This document shows, in pieces, positions 29,530 to 38,145 of a stretch of 64,000 bases of DNA. The stretch is taken from positions 1-64,000 of the forward strand of contig NZ_BAWN01000033.1 in NCBI RefSeq assembly GCF_000696225.1, written 5' to 3'. The translations under genes were made by a program, and so were the position numbers. Position 1 is the first letter of the stretch. Every line of letters begins with the position of its first letter. Origin of the DNA: Serpentinimonas barnesii. GTDB taxonomy: Bacteria; Pseudomonadota; Gammaproteobacteria; Burkholderiales; Burkholderiaceae_C. The notes beneath the pieces were generated by a model. It was not told the DNA's origin, did no database searches, and was given only the letters and a program-made list of their open reading frames with translations.

Positions 29530-30765
29530 TTGTCCATCAACGAAACTGCATCGCCGCACCTGATGACGGCTGGCGAACGCCGCGCCAGCGCGTCCTTGGC
29601 CGCCATTTTTGCGCTGCGCATGCTGGGCCTGTTTTTGGTGCTGCCGGTGTTTGCGCTGGAGGCGGCGCGCTACCCCGGCGGTGACGATCCGCTGCGGGTC
29701 GGGCTGGCGCTGGGCATTTATGGCCTGACGCAGGCGCTGCTGCAAATCCCGCTCGGCATGGCTTCCGACCGCTGGGGCCGCAAGCGCGTCATCCAGGGCG
29801 GGCTGCTGCTGTTCGCTGTCGGCAGTTTGGTGGCCGCCTGGGCCCCGACGCTGGAATGGCTCACCGTGGGTCGCGCCCTGCAAGGTGCGGGAGCAATTTC
29901 GGCCGCCATCACCGCCTTTTTGGCCGATGTCACGCGCGACGAGGTGCGCACCAAAGCCATGGCCATGGTGGGCATCAGCATTGCCCTGACCTTTGCCCTC
30001 TCGCTGGCCACGGCGCCGCTGCTGGTGACGGTAATCGGGCTGCATGGCCTGTTTGGGCTCACGGCCGCGCTGGCGCTGCTGGGCATGGCGGTGGTGGCTT
30101 GGGTGGTGCCGCCGGAGCCGCTGCGCCTGCGCCCGCCCCAGCGCGCCAGCTTGCGCTCGGTCTTGCTCGATGCGCGCTTGGCGCGGCTGAACGTGGGCGT
30201 GTTCGTGCTGCATGCGGTGCAACTGGCCTGCTGGGTGGCGCTGCCGGCTCTGCTGTTGCAAGCGGGCCTGGCGGCGCATCTGCATGGCTGGGTGTATTTG
30301 GTGGCGGTGTTGGCGGCCTTTGTGGTCATGGGCGCGCTGCTGTTTCGGCTGGAGCGGCGCGGGTTTTTGCGCGCCGTGTTTTTGTTCGCCATCGGCCTGA
30401 TCGTGCTGGCGCAACTTGGCCTGTGGTGGGCCAGCGCCGCGGCCGCGCCGAACTGGATGTGGCTGTTTTTGTGTTTGCTGGTGTTCTTCATTGGCTTTAA
30501 CACGCTCGAAGCCAGCCAGCCCAGCCTGGTCTCAAAAATGGCCAGCGCCGAACAGCGCGGCGCCGCGCTGGGGGTCTACAACACGCTGCAATCGCTCGGA
30601 TTTTTTACTGGCGGGGCGCTCGGTGGGGCGGTGCTGGCGCTGTGGGGGCCGAGTGGCCTGTTTCTGGCGTGCGCCGCCCTGGCCCTGCTGTGGCTGCTGG
30701 TGGCCTGGCGCATGCCGGCGTTGCCGGCTGCGCCGCCCAAGCCCAAGCGATCGGGCGCGCCCTGA
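29530..30765 (+). CDS. Major facilitator superfamily transporter
   Basis: Twelve-helix MFS permease, 411 residues with a TTG start at 29530; an ATG at 29563 (MTAGERRAS) would shorten it by 11 residues and neither has a clear ribosome-binding site. Signature A is present as MASDRWGRKRVI between helices 2 and 3. The opening LGLFLVLPVFALEAARYPG and GIYGLTQALLQIPLG resemble YajR-like drug/H+ antiporters. The C-terminal YAM domain of E. coli YajR is missing. It lies 15 bp after the chemoreceptor gene and ends 14 bp from the convergent hypE. Confidence 0.8.
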   Translation: MSINETASPHLMTAGERRASASLAAIFALRMLGLFLVLPVFALEAARYPGGDDPLRVGLALGIYGLTQALLQIPLGMASDRWGRKRVIQGGLLLFAVGSLVAAWAPTLEWLTVGRALQGAGAISAAITAFLADVTRDEVRTKAMAMVGISIALTFALSLATAPLLVTVIGLHGLFGLTAALALLGMAVVAWVVPPEPLRLRPPQRASLRSVLLDARLARLNVGVFVLHAVQLACWVALPALLLQAGLAAHLHGWVYLVAVLAAFVVMGALLFRLERRGFLRAVFLFAIGLIVLAQLGLWWASAAAAPNWMWLFLCLLVFFIGFNTLEASQPSLVSKMASAEQRGAALGVYNTLQSLGFFTGGALGGAVLALWGPSGLFLACAALALLWLLVAWRMPALPAAPPKPKRSGAP

Positions 30766-30779
30766 CCGGGGCGCGGGTT

Positions 30780-31877
30780 TCAACAAATGCGCGGCAACTG
30801 CTCACCACTGAGCCAGTCCACCACGCGGCGCCCGCCAAAGCGGGTTTGCATTTGCACGAAGTGCTGCGCGTCGGCGGCCACGGTGCCAATCTGGCAGGCC
30901 TGGCCGCCCAGCGGGTGCGCACGCATCGCCGCCAGCACCGTGGCGGCGGCCTCGGGGGCGCAGATCGCCACCAGCTTGCCCTCGTTGGCCACATAGAGCG
31001 GGTCCAGCCCGAGCAGCTCGCAGGCGGCATCGACTTGCGGCTGCACCGGGATCGCCGCCTCTTGCAGCAGCATACCCACGCCCGACTGGCGCGCAATTTC
31101 GTTGAGCGTGGTGGCCAAGCCGCCACGGGTGGGGTCGCGCAGCACGCGCACCGCCCCCGGGGCCGCTGCCAGCATGGCCGCCACCAGGGTGTGCAAGGCG
31201 GCGCTGTCGCTCTCGATGGTGGTGGCAAAGGCCAGTGACTCGCGCTGAGACAGCACCGCCACGCCGTGCTCGCCAATCGAGCCTGACAGCAACACCGCAT
31301 CGCCGGGGCGGGCGTTGCGGCCGCTGACATCGACCCCCGCCGCCTGCAGCCCCACGCCCGTGGTGGCAATGAACACCCCGTCGCCCTTGCCGCGCTCGAC
31401 CACCTTGGTGTCGCCGCAAACCACCGGCACCCCAGCGGCGCGCGCCGCGGCGCCCATCGAGCGCACGATGCGCTGTAGATCGGCCAGCGGGTAGCCCTCT
31501 TCGATGATGAAGCAGGCGCTCAGGTAGAGCGGCTGCGCGCCCAGCATGGCCACGTCGTTGACGGTGCCGTGCACCGCCAGGCTGCCCAGATCGCCACCCG
31601 GAAAGAAGATGGGCGAGACCACGTGGCCGTCGCAGGCCATGACCAAGCGGCCCGCGATGGAGCCCGGGCCCGGCAGCGGCAGGCTGGCGCCGTCGTCGCC
31701 TTGGCGCAGAAAGGGGTTGTCGAGTTCGGCCAGAAACAGCTCATCGATCAACTGCGCGGCCGCCTTGCCGCCGGCCCCATGCCCCATGTCGATGCGGCCG
31801 CGCTTGATATCGAGTGGGCGCAAATAGGCTTTGCGGGTCGGCTCGCCCGTTTGCCCGGCTGCAGAGGAGTCGCTCAT
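30780..31877 (-). CDS. hypE: Hydrogenase maturation protein HypE
   Basis: Dehydrates the thiocarbamate on its own C-terminal cysteine to a thiocyanate, supplying the CN ligands of the [NiFe] active-site iron; 365 residues. It ends in the required PRIC tail. Other motifs are GHGAGGKAAAQLIDELFL, ACDGHVVSPIFFPGGDLGSLAVHGTVNDVAMLGA (ATP-binding PurM-like fold) and RDPTRGGLATTLNEIA. The ATG at 31877 overlaps the hypD stop by 4 bp. It is the last gene of the operon; hypX, which follows hypE in C. necator, is absent. Confidence 0.95.
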   Translation of the reverse strand: MSDSSAAGQTGEPTRKAYLRPLDIKRGRIDMGHGAGGKAAAQLIDELFLAELDNPFLRQGDDGASLPLPGPGSIAGRLVMACDGHVVSPIFFPGGDLGSLAVHGTVNDVAMLGAQPLYLSACFIIEEGYPLADLQRIVRSMGAAARAAGVPVVCGDTKVVERGKGDGVFIATTGVGLQAAGVDVSGRNARPGDAVLLSGSIGEHGVAVLSQRESLAFATTIESDSAALHTLVAAMLAAAPGAVRVLRDPTRGGLATTLNEIARQSGVGMLLQEAAIPVQPQVDAACELLGLDPLYVANEGKLVAICAPEAAATVLAAMRAHPLGGQACQIGTVAADAQHFVQMQTRFGGRRVVDWLSGEQLPRIC

Positions 31878-33046
31878 GCCGGCGCCCCCTCGGGTTGCGG
31901 CGCCGCCGCGCTGGCCACAATGGGGATGTCGCGAAAGCGCCCGTAGGTGTAATGCGCGGCGCAAGCGCCCTCGCTCGACACCATGCAAGAGCCGATCGGG
32001 TTTTCGGGGGTGCACACGGTGCCAAAGATTTTGCATTCGCGCGGCTCTTTGACACCGCGCAAAATGGCGCCGCACTCGCAGGCTTTGTTGTCGGCCACGC
32101 TGCGGTAGTGCAGGCCAAAGCGGTGTTCGGCGTCAAACAGGCGGTAAGCGGGGCGTATCTGCAAAGCCGAATGGGCCAGGCTGCCCAGGCCGCGCCATTC
32201 GAAGGAATCGCGCAGCTCAAACACCTGCTCCATCAGGGCCTGGGCGCGCAGGTTGCCGGTGGGGTTGACGGCGCGGGTGAATTCGTTTTCGACCTCGGCC
32301 CGGCCTTCGTTGACCTGGCGCACCAGCATCAAAATGGCTTGCAACACGTCCAGCGGTTCAAAGCCGGCGATCACCACCGGCTTGCGGTACTCACGGGCAA
32401 AGCGGGCGTAGGGCTCGGAGCCAATCACGATGCTGACATGGGCCGGGCCCACGAAGCCTTCGATTTCGGCCGTGGACCGCTCGGCCGCGCTGGCACCGTC
32501 CAGAATGGCGCGTATGGCCGGCGGCGTGAGCACGTGGTTGCACATCACGCTGAAGTTGGCCACGCCTTGGCGTGCGGCGGCGTCGATCACCAAGGCGGTG
32601 GGCGGGGTGGTGGTCTCAAAGCCGATGGCAAAAAACACCACCTCGCGCTCGGGGTTCTGGCGCGCCAGCTCGAGCGCATCAGCGGGCGAATAGACCATGC
32701 GGATGTCGGCCCCGCGCGCCTTGGCCCGGGTCAGGGAGTCGCCCTCCGAGGCGGGCACGCGCAAGGTGTCGCCGAAGGTGCACAGGATGACGCGCTGGCT
32801 CAGGGCCAGATCGATGGCCATGTCGAGCCGGCCAATGGGCAGCACGCAGACCGGGCAGCCGGGACCGTGGATCAGGCGCAGGTTGGGCGGCAACAGATCG
32901 ACCACGCCGTAGCGCGATATGGCGTGTGTGTGGCCGCCGCAAAACTCCATGAAGCGGTAGGCGTGCCCGGGGTCAACCTCGGCGGTGATGCGCTCGGCGA
33001 TCTGGCGCGCCAGCGCGCCGTCGCGGAATTCGTCGATGTGCTTCAT
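31874..33046 (-). CDS. hypD: Hydrogenase maturation protein HypD
   Basis: Fe-S scaffold that, with HypC, assembles the Fe(CN)2CO group; 390 residues. Conserved elements are MEFCGGHTHAISRYG (catalytic Cys), IHGPGCPVCVLP, GFETTTPP, VIAGFEPLDVLQAI and the C-terminal cluster cysteines in ECGAILRGVKEPREC and GSCMVSSEGACAAHY. It overlaps hypC and hypE by 4 bp on either side, consistent with coupled translation of complex partners. Confidence 0.95.
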   Translation of the reverse strand: MKHIDEFRDGALARQIAERITAEVDPGHAYRFMEFCGGHTHAISRYGVVDLLPPNLRLIHGPGCPVCVLPIGRLDMAIDLALSQRVILCTFGDTLRVPASEGDSLTRAKARGADIRMVYSPADALELARQNPEREVVFFAIGFETTTPPTALVIDAAARQGVANFSVMCNHVLTPPAIRAILDGASAAERSTAEIEGFVGPAHVSIVIGSEPYARFAREYRKPVVIAGFEPLDVLQAILMLVRQVNEGRAEVENEFTRAVNPTGNLRAQALMEQVFELRDSFEWRGLGSLAHSALQIRPAYRLFDAEHRFGLHYRSVADNKACECGAILRGVKEPRECKIFGTVCTPENPIGSCMVSSEGACAAHYTYGRFRDIPIVASAAAPQPEGAPA

Positions 33047-33336
33047 GGGGTGCAGTCGTCGAGCTGAGGTGCGGCCCGCAGGGGCGGCTTGGCGGCCAGC
33101 GGCGGCGGCTCCAGCTCCTGAAAGCGCTCGATTTCAGCAAAAATCTCGAGCGTGCGCTGCGCCTCTTCCGCGTCGAGCAGGCCGATGGCGTGGCCGACGT
33201 GGACGATCACGTAGTCGCCCTCCACCGCCTCGGGCACCAGCGCCAGCGAGATGGTTTTGCGGATGCCGCCGAGCTCGATGACGCCCTGCTCGTGCTCCAG
33301 GCGTTGCAGCAGCAGGGCCGGTATGGCTAGACACAT
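33043..33336 (-). CDS. hypC: Hydrogenase maturation chaperone HypC
   Basis: Chaperone carrying the iron group between HypD and the large-subunit precursor, 97 residues. It begins MCLAIPALLL, where Cys2 is the essential iron ligand. EGDYVIVHVGHAIGLLDAEEAQRTLEIF is the family pattern. The C-terminus is ~15 residues longer than most HypC proteins (Pro/Ala-rich). A longer in-frame extension runs through hypF in the wrong frame and is not coding. It overlaps the hypF end by 10 bp. Confidence 0.95.
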   Translation of the reverse strand: MCLAIPALLLQRLEHEQGVIELGGIRKTISLALVPEAVEGDYVIVHVGHAIGLLDAEEAQRTLEIFAEIERFQELEPPPLAAKPPLRAAPQLDDCTP

Positions 33337-34529
33337 GGTTCGTTCTCCTTCGTTGTGGCAAGGGCCGCCGATGCGGCAGTCAGTTCTTGCGCCACCACCC
33401 AGGCCTGGCCCAGCGCCAGACCGGCGTCGCCGCAGCCGTGTTCGGTTTGTAGCCAGACCGGCAAACCCGCCTGCTGCAGCCGGGCGCTGAGCCGCTGGCG
33501 CAAGATGGCGTTGTAAAAGCAGCCGCCCGCCAGCGCCACGCCGCGCACCGGGCGCTGGCGCCGGGCTTGCAGCACCCAGTCGGCCAGCCCATCGGCCAAG
33601 CTCAGGTGAAAGGCGGCGGCGAGGGCGTCGGTGCGGGCGTCGGTGGCAGCGGCCGGGGCCGGGGCGGACTGGTGCAGCGCCAGCCAGAGCGGGCGCAAGT
33701 CCAGCCGCCCCTGAGCGTCGGACAGCGGCGTGGGCAGCTCGGGCAGCTCGGTGGCGCGATCCAAGGCCCGCTGCGCCGCCTGTTCCAGCGCCATGGCGGC
33801 TTGGGCTTCGTCGTCTTGCTGCAGGCACAGCCCGAGCGCGGCGGCGGCGGCGTCGAACCAGCGCCCGGTGCTGCTGCTGGGCGGGCAGTTGAACTGGCGC
33901 GCCAGCATCTGTTGCAGCAGCGCGGCTTGGGGCGCGCCCACCGCCGCACCCCAGCGCGGCCCGATCTGCTCCCCCAAGCCGCAGGCGTGCAAGGCGCTGG
34001 CGGCCATGCGCCAAGGCTGGCGCGCGGCGCGGTCGCCGCCGGGCAAGGCCAGCGGGAACAGATGCCCCAAGCGCTGCCAGTGTGGGCCGTGCAGCCACAG
34101 CAGCTCGCCGCCCCAGGCGCTGGCGTCGTCCCCCAGGCCAAAGCCGTCCAGCGCCAAACCCAGCACCGGCTCGTCGAGTGCCTGCGCCGCCAGCACGGCA
34201 GCTATGTGGGCGCGGTGGTGCTGCACCGCCACGGCGGGCAGGCCCAGCTCGTTAGCCAGTTCCAGCGCCAGTTGCGTGCTGTAAAAGTCGGGGTGCAGGT
34301 CGTGCGCCAGCGCCGCCACCGGCGCACCGGCCAAGCGCGCGCGCTCGATCAGCTCCAGCGCCGACTGGCGCAGCGCCGAGCAGGCCGCCGGGTCGCTCAG
34401 GTCGCCGTGCGCGGCCGACCACTGCACCCGGCCGCCCTGTACCAGGCAGGCGCGGTTTTTCAGCCACGCCCCCAGCGCCAGCACGGTGGGGGCGGTGCGG
34501 TGGCAGGGCGCGGCGAGCTGTGGGTTCAT
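33327..34529 (-). CDS. hypF: Short-form hydrogenase maturation carbamoyltransferase HypF
   Basis: 400-residue HypF consisting only of the Kae1/TsaD-like C-terminal part. Seen are ALAHDLHPDFYSTQLA, VQHHRAHIAAVLAA (metal-site His), GLALDGFGLGDDASAWGGELL, ALAGGCFYNAILRQRL and LQTEHGCGDAGLALGQAWV. Full-length HypF is ~750 residues with acylphosphatase, zinc-finger and YrdC-like domains, all missing here. A similar short HypF1 (~394 residues) sits at the same place in the C. necator operon. Carbamoyl adenylation would need a domain supplied elsewhere, or use an alternative route; a full-length copy may exist outside the window. Confidence 0.9.
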   Translation of the reverse strand: MNPQLAAPCHRTAPTVLALGAWLKNRACLVQGGRVQWSAAHGDLSDPAACSALRQSALELIERARLAGAPVAALAHDLHPDFYSTQLALELANELGLPAVAVQHHRAHIAAVLAAQALDEPVLGLALDGFGLGDDASAWGGELLWLHGPHWQRLGHLFPLALPGGDRAARQPWRMAASALHACGLGEQIGPRWGAAVGAPQAALLQQMLARQFNCPPSSSTGRWFDAAAAALGLCLQQDDEAQAAMALEQAAQRALDRATELPELPTPLSDAQGRLDLRPLWLALHQSAPAPAAATDARTDALAAAFHLSLADGLADWVLQARRQRPVRGVALAGGCFYNAILRQRLSARLQQAGLPVWLQTEHGCGDAGLALGQAWVVAQELTAASAALATTKENEPCV

Positions 34530-34539
34530 GGGAGTTGGT

Positions 34540-35613
34540 TCAGACCGCCGCCCCGGCGCGCAGCCGCGCCAGCTCGGCTTCGAGCGCGGCCACCCGCTCG
34601 CGCAGCGCCTGTTCGGCTACCGAGGGGCTGGCCGCAGCGTGTGCGTGCCCATGCTCGCCATGATCGTGCTCGTGCCCCAGCGCGTGCTCTATCCAGTGCA
34701 GCCAGTCTTCCATGCCCTGCCCGGTGCTGGCCGACAGTTGCACAATTTCGATGCCCGGGTTGACGCGCCGCGCCAGCTCGATGCAGCGCTCGACGTTGAA
34801 CGCCACGTGCGGCAGCAGGTCGATCTTGTTGAGGATCATCAGTTGCGCGGCGGCAAACATATCGGGGTACTTGAGCGGCTTGTCCTCGCCTTCGGTCACG
34901 GACAGGATGGCTACCTTGGCGCGCTCGCCCAAATCCCACATCGCGGGGCAGACCAGGTTGCCGACGTTTTCGATGAACAGCAGGCTGCTGCCGTGGCTGT
35001 GGTCATGGCTGTGATCGCCATGGCTGTGAACGTGGCCATGCGCGTGGTCGTGGTCGTGCCCATGTGGATGCGGATGCGACGGCGCATGGCTGTGCAGTTG
35101 CGCAAACGCCGCCGCCACCATCGGGGCGTCGAGGTGGCAGCCCTTGCCGGTGTTGACCTGGATCGCCGGGGCGCCGGAGGCGCGGATGCGCTCGGCATCG
35201 AAACTGGTCTGCTGGTCGCCCTCGATCACCGCTACCGGCAGCGCCGGGTGGCGCTGGCGCAGCGCTTCGATGGTGGCGCATAGCAAAGTGGTCTTGCCCG
35301 ATCCGGGGCTGGAGACCAGGTTGAGCGCCAACACCCCGTGCGCCGCGAAATGGGCCCGGTTCTGCTCTGCGATGCGCTGGTTGGCCCCCAGAATGTCTTG
35401 TTCGAGCTTGATGGCGCGCGCCTGGCTCATGCCCGGCACCGACACCTTGGCCGCCCCCGCGCCGTAGTGCAAATCGCCGCTGTGCGGGTCGATCTGCGGG
35501 CCGTCCTCCGTCTGCGGCACAGGCTGGGCACCGTCAGACGAGGCGGCGGCAGGACGGGCCGGATCGGGGCCGGCCATTCGGTTGGTTTGGCTGCATCCGC
35601 ATACGACGCACAT
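34540..35613 (-). CDS. hypB: Hydrogenase nickel-insertion GTPase HypB, with internal His-rich insert
   Basis: GTPase that donates nickel to the large subunit together with HypA, 357 residues. The N-terminal nickel site is MCVVCGC (Cys2, Cys5, Cys7). The P-loop is SSPGSGKTT at 101-109, the switch region [10 protein letters not shown] at 131-140, NTGKGCHLD at 154-162, and NKID at 262-265. A His-rich stretch at residues 173-208 lies inside the G domain, just before [13 protein letters not shown], and a second short one ([14 protein letters not shown]) is near 317-330. The usual His tract between the CxxCGC and G domain is missing. The C-terminus ends in a short coiled coil. Confidence 0.94.
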   Translation of the reverse strand: MCVVCGCSQTNRMAGPDPARPAAASSDGAQPVPQTEDGPQIDPHSGDLHYGAGAAKVSVPGMSQARAIKLEQDILGANQRIAEQNRAHFAAHGVLALNLVSSPGSGKTTLLCATIEALRQRHPALPVAVIEGDQQTSFDAERIRASGAPAIQVNTGKGCHLDAPMVAAAFAQLHSHAPSHPHPHGHDHDHAHGHVHSHGDHSHDHSHGSSLLFIENVGNLVCPAMWDLGERAKVAILSVTEGEDKPLKYPDMFAAAQLMILNKIDLLPHVAFNVERCIELARRVNPGIEIVQLSASTGQGMEDWLHWIEHALGHEHDHGEHGHAHAAASPSVAEQALRERVAALEAELARLRAGAAV

Positions 35614-35710
35614 GGTTCAAGTCTCCTGGGTTCTGGGCGGCTGGGGTGCCCGCACGGGGTTCAAATCTGGGTCTTGCCTGAAAGCCCGCGTGGCGCGTGG
35701 TCTCAAGGCG

Positions 35711-36058
35711 TCAATCATCGCTCACTTGCAGGTCGAGCAGGCGCAATTCCATGCCGCCCGTGGCTTGTATTTGATGGCTGGCACACAATGGGCAGGGCTG
35801 GCCGCGCTGGGCAATCGTCACGCTTTGGTGGCAGCCTAGGCACCAGCCTTGGCCGGGGCTTTCGATGATCTCGATCTGCGCCCCGTCGAGCCGGGTGCCG
35901 GGGGCGATGCAGTCGAGCGCAAAGCGCAGCGCCTGCACCTCGACCCCGGCCAACTGACCGACTTCGAGCCGCAATTGCAACACACGGCTAAAAGCCTCAC
36001 GCTGCGCCGTGTCATCGACCAGTTGCAACACGCCGGCGGCGAGGCTGGCTTCATGCAT
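35711..36058 (-). CDS. hypA: Hydrogenase maturation nickel metallochaperone HypA
   Basis: 115-residue HypA starting MHEASL; the N-terminal amine and His2 bind nickel. The zinc-ribbon has CLGCHQ near residue 75 and CPLC near 91. It works with HypB in nickel delivery. Its start lies inside the last 8 bp of hoxV, and it is followed by a 97-bp gap before hypB in which I see no promoter. The long upstream extension of this frame is a shadow of hoxV. Confidence 0.94.
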   Translation of the reverse strand: MHEASLAAGVLQLVDDTAQREAFSRVLQLRLEVGQLAGVEVQALRFALDCIAPGTRLDGAQIEIIESPGQGWCLGCHQSVTIAQRGQPCPLCASHQIQATGGMELRLLDLQVSDD

Positions 36059-37337
36059 GGCAGTGCTCCAGGGAAATCGGGGTGGGCTTGGTTTCGATCT
36101 GCCACGGCACGCAGGGGTCGAGCGCAGCCAGCAGCAACTGGGCCTGCGCACGGCTGCGTGGGTCGGCGGGGTTGAGGCGCTCCAGCGCCTGCGCCGCAAC
36201 GCCGTCTGGGGCAAAGTTCCAGTCGGTCGGGGCCAGCACCTGCAAGCGCTTGACCTGGGCCGTGTTGGCACTGCCGGTGAGGCTGAGTTGGTGCAGCAGC
36301 AGGCCGCGCGCGGTTTCGACCCAGGCCAGGCCCTGCCCCGGCCCGTTGCTGCGCCAACCCCAGGCCAGCAGCGGCGCTGCACCGGTTTCGGGTGCGGTTT
36401 CGCCTGCGTCGGCTGGGCCCGGCCCGTGCCCGGCCGCCTCGCTGCCGAGTGGCAGCAGGCTCAGGCGCGCCAGTTCGGCGATGCGCGCACCCAGAAAATC
36501 GGCGCTGTGCCACGGGGCCTGGCAGCCGGGTCCAAAACCTGTGGCGCGGGTGGCCAGTCCGGTCTGCGCCGCACCGGCTTGCCAGCGCGGGCCTGGGGCT
36601 GCTGCGGCCGCCAGTGTGGCCGCGGTGGAGGTCTCTAGGGTATGGCGCCAGTGTTCCCAAGCGCCCGCTGCACTGGGCAGCGGCAGGTGTGGCACGGCGG
36701 GCAGTTCCAGCGCCAGGGGCAGCACCTGGCGCAGCAGTTGCGACGGCCAGAGCGGCTGCTGCGCCGCCCATTCGTGCAGCCAGCCGCGCGCGTCGGCGTC
36801 CCAGCGCAGCAGCCATTGCTCGGCGCTTAGGCCCAGCCAGGTGCGCTCCAGCCAGCGCTGCGCTGCCGCCCGCTCGGCGCCGGCTGCGCCCGTGCTGGCG
36901 CGCAGCCAAGGGCAGTCGGCCAGGCCGGTGCTGGCGGCGCTGGGCAGGGCAGCGGCAGCGGCATCGGGCAGCAGGCCAGCCAACTGGCGCGGCCAGTCGA
37001 GCGCGATGCGGCGCACGTGCTCGGCCGCGCATTCGTGTCGCAAGGCGCGCTCCAGTTCGGCCGCCGGCGGGGCCTCACCCAAGCCCGCCGCGTGCAAGGC
37101 CAGGCGGGCGCACAGCCGGTGCGCCTGCGCACACAGGCCAAACAGGCTGGCCAGCCTATCGGGCAGCCGCTGCGCCGGCAACCCGTGTACCAAGCGCTGC
37201 AGCAGCCCGGCTCCGTTGCCGTTCTGCAGCAGCATGGGCCGGTTGCTGCGCAAAACCTGCCCCGGCGGCGCACCCAGGCGCACGCTGAGCGCTCCAGCCC
37301 AGTCCAGCCCGGCGCTCGCCTTGCTCATGCTGCTCAT
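36051..37337 (-). CDS. hoxV: Hydrogenase accessory protein HoxV (HupK family)
   Basis: 428-residue HupK/HoxV protein, a distant paralogue of the hydrogenase large subunit thought to hold the Fe(CN)2CO cofactor during assembly for the O2-tolerant enzyme. The family pattern is seen at the C-terminus: WNFAPDGVAAQALERL, then ALDPCVPWQIE, reminiscent of the DPCLAC ligand motif with only the first cysteine kept. The middle is unusually Ala-rich. ATG at 37337 overlaps the hoxT stop by 4 bp. Family assignment rests on C-terminal motifs and position between hoxT and hypA. Confidence 0.85.
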   Translation of the reverse strand: MSSMSKASAGLDWAGALSVRLGAPPGQVLRSNRPMLLQNGNGAGLLQRLVHGLPAQRLPDRLASLFGLCAQAHRLCARLALHAAGLGEAPPAAELERALRHECAAEHVRRIALDWPRQLAGLLPDAAAAALPSAASTGLADCPWLRASTGAAGAERAAAQRWLERTWLGLSAEQWLLRWDADARGWLHEWAAQQPLWPSQLLRQVLPLALELPAVPHLPLPSAAGAWEHWRHTLETSTAATLAAAAAPGPRWQAGAAQTGLATRATGFGPGCQAPWHSADFLGARIAELARLSLLPLGSEAAGHGPGPADAGETAPETGAAPLLAWGWRSNGPGQGLAWVETARGLLLHQLSLTGSANTAQVKRLQVLAPTDWNFAPDGVAAQALERLNPADPRSRAQAQLLLAALDPCVPWQIETKPTPISLEHCHA

Positions 37338-37894
37338 GCTGCCCCTGTGCCGCCCAGCGGGTAGCGGAAAAAAGCGCGGCGCGAAGCCAGCGCCCGTGCC
37401 TCTGCGCTGCTGCGCTCGGCGCCAGGGTCGGCGGCTGCATCGGCAAGGGCTGCAGGCGTTTGGCGCAACTGGCGCAACACCTCCTGCGCCGTCTGCAGCG
37501 CCAGGGGCTGGCTGTCGAAGCCGTGCATGGGCGAAAACAGGGCGCAGCTTTCGTAATAGCCGATCTCGGCGTCAAAAGCGCCCAGAAAATCGAAGCACTC
37601 GTTGCCAAAGGCGTGGCTGCTGCGCTGCCCGATCCGCCCCCCGGCTGGCGCTTGCGCCCGCAGCGGCAGGCGCAGCAAGCTCATGAACCAGGGGGTGAGC
37701 AAGACCCCTTCGGCCAGCGTCGGGTTCTGCGCAGCGGGCTCGAAGCCCAGCGCCTGCACCGACAGCGCCGGGTTGAGCAAACCCAAGCCGCCCATGCGCT
37801 CGTGCTGCACCCGGCGGTAGCAGCGCTCCAGCGCCGCCGTGCGCTGCGCCAAGGCGCCTGCTGCCGGGTTTGCACCATGGGTGGGGGCGTTCAT
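37334..37894 (-). CDS. hoxT: Hydrogenase chaperone HoxT (HybE family)
   Basis: 186-residue HybE/HupJ-family protein. The typical pattern is RMGGLGLLNPALSVQALGF, GVLLTPWFMSLLRLPL, IGQRSSHAFGNECFDFLGAFDAEIGYYESCALFSPM and SRRAFFRYPLGG at the C-terminus. HybE-family chaperones bind the Tat signal of the small subunit or help large-subunit maturation. It lies between the rubredoxin hoxR and hoxV with 4-bp overlaps on both sides. Confidence 0.9.
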   Translation of the reverse strand: MNAPTHGANPAAGALAQRTAALERCYRRVQHERMGGLGLLNPALSVQALGFEPAAQNPTLAEGVLLTPWFMSLLRLPLRAQAPAGGRIGQRSSHAFGNECFDFLGAFDAEIGYYESCALFSPMHGFDSQPLALQTAQEVLRQLRQTPAALADAAADPGAERSSAEARALASRRAFFRYPLGGTGAA

Positions 37895-38145
37895 GCCAGG
37901 TCGGTGTCGGGCAAGAGCAGGAACTGGTCGGGGTGGCAGTCGCAATTGGGGCAACGCCAGTGCGGCGGCAGATCGGCAAAGGGGGTGCCGGGCGCGATCT
38001 GCCACACCGCGTCGCCCTGCGCCGGGTCATAGACCCACCAGCAAATCTTGCACTCCAGGCGCGAAGCGGGCCGCAGCACGGAGCGGTCACCCAAGTAGGC
38101 GCCCTCGAAGCCCTGAAACTGCGCGCCGTCGTGCGGGCTGCTCAT
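37891..38145 (-). CDS. hoxR: Rubredoxin-like protein HoxR (HupI family)
   Basis: 84-residue rubredoxin with two CxxC knuckles, CKIC near residues 32-35 and CPNC near 65-68, and the aromatic WVYDP. An N-terminal extension of ~30 residues is typical of HupI/HoxR rather than free rubredoxins. In C. necator HoxR is needed for forming the special proximal cluster under oxygen. Its presence fits the cysteine signature in HoxK. Confidence 0.93.
   Translation of the reverse strand: MSSPHDGAQFQGFEGAYLGDRSVLRPASRLECKICWWVYDPAQGDAVWQIAPGTPFADLPPHWRCPNCDCHPDQFLLLPDTDLA

Noticed and set aside
31878-32075. HypE extended upstream into hypD
   Set aside because: The added 66 residues are the antisense-free shadow of the hypD C-terminus in another frame, and HypE homology starts after the ATG at 31877.
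35614-35710. Internal promoter between hypA and hypB
   Set aside because: No -35/-10 or -24/-12 pair with acceptable spacing was seen in the 97-bp gap.
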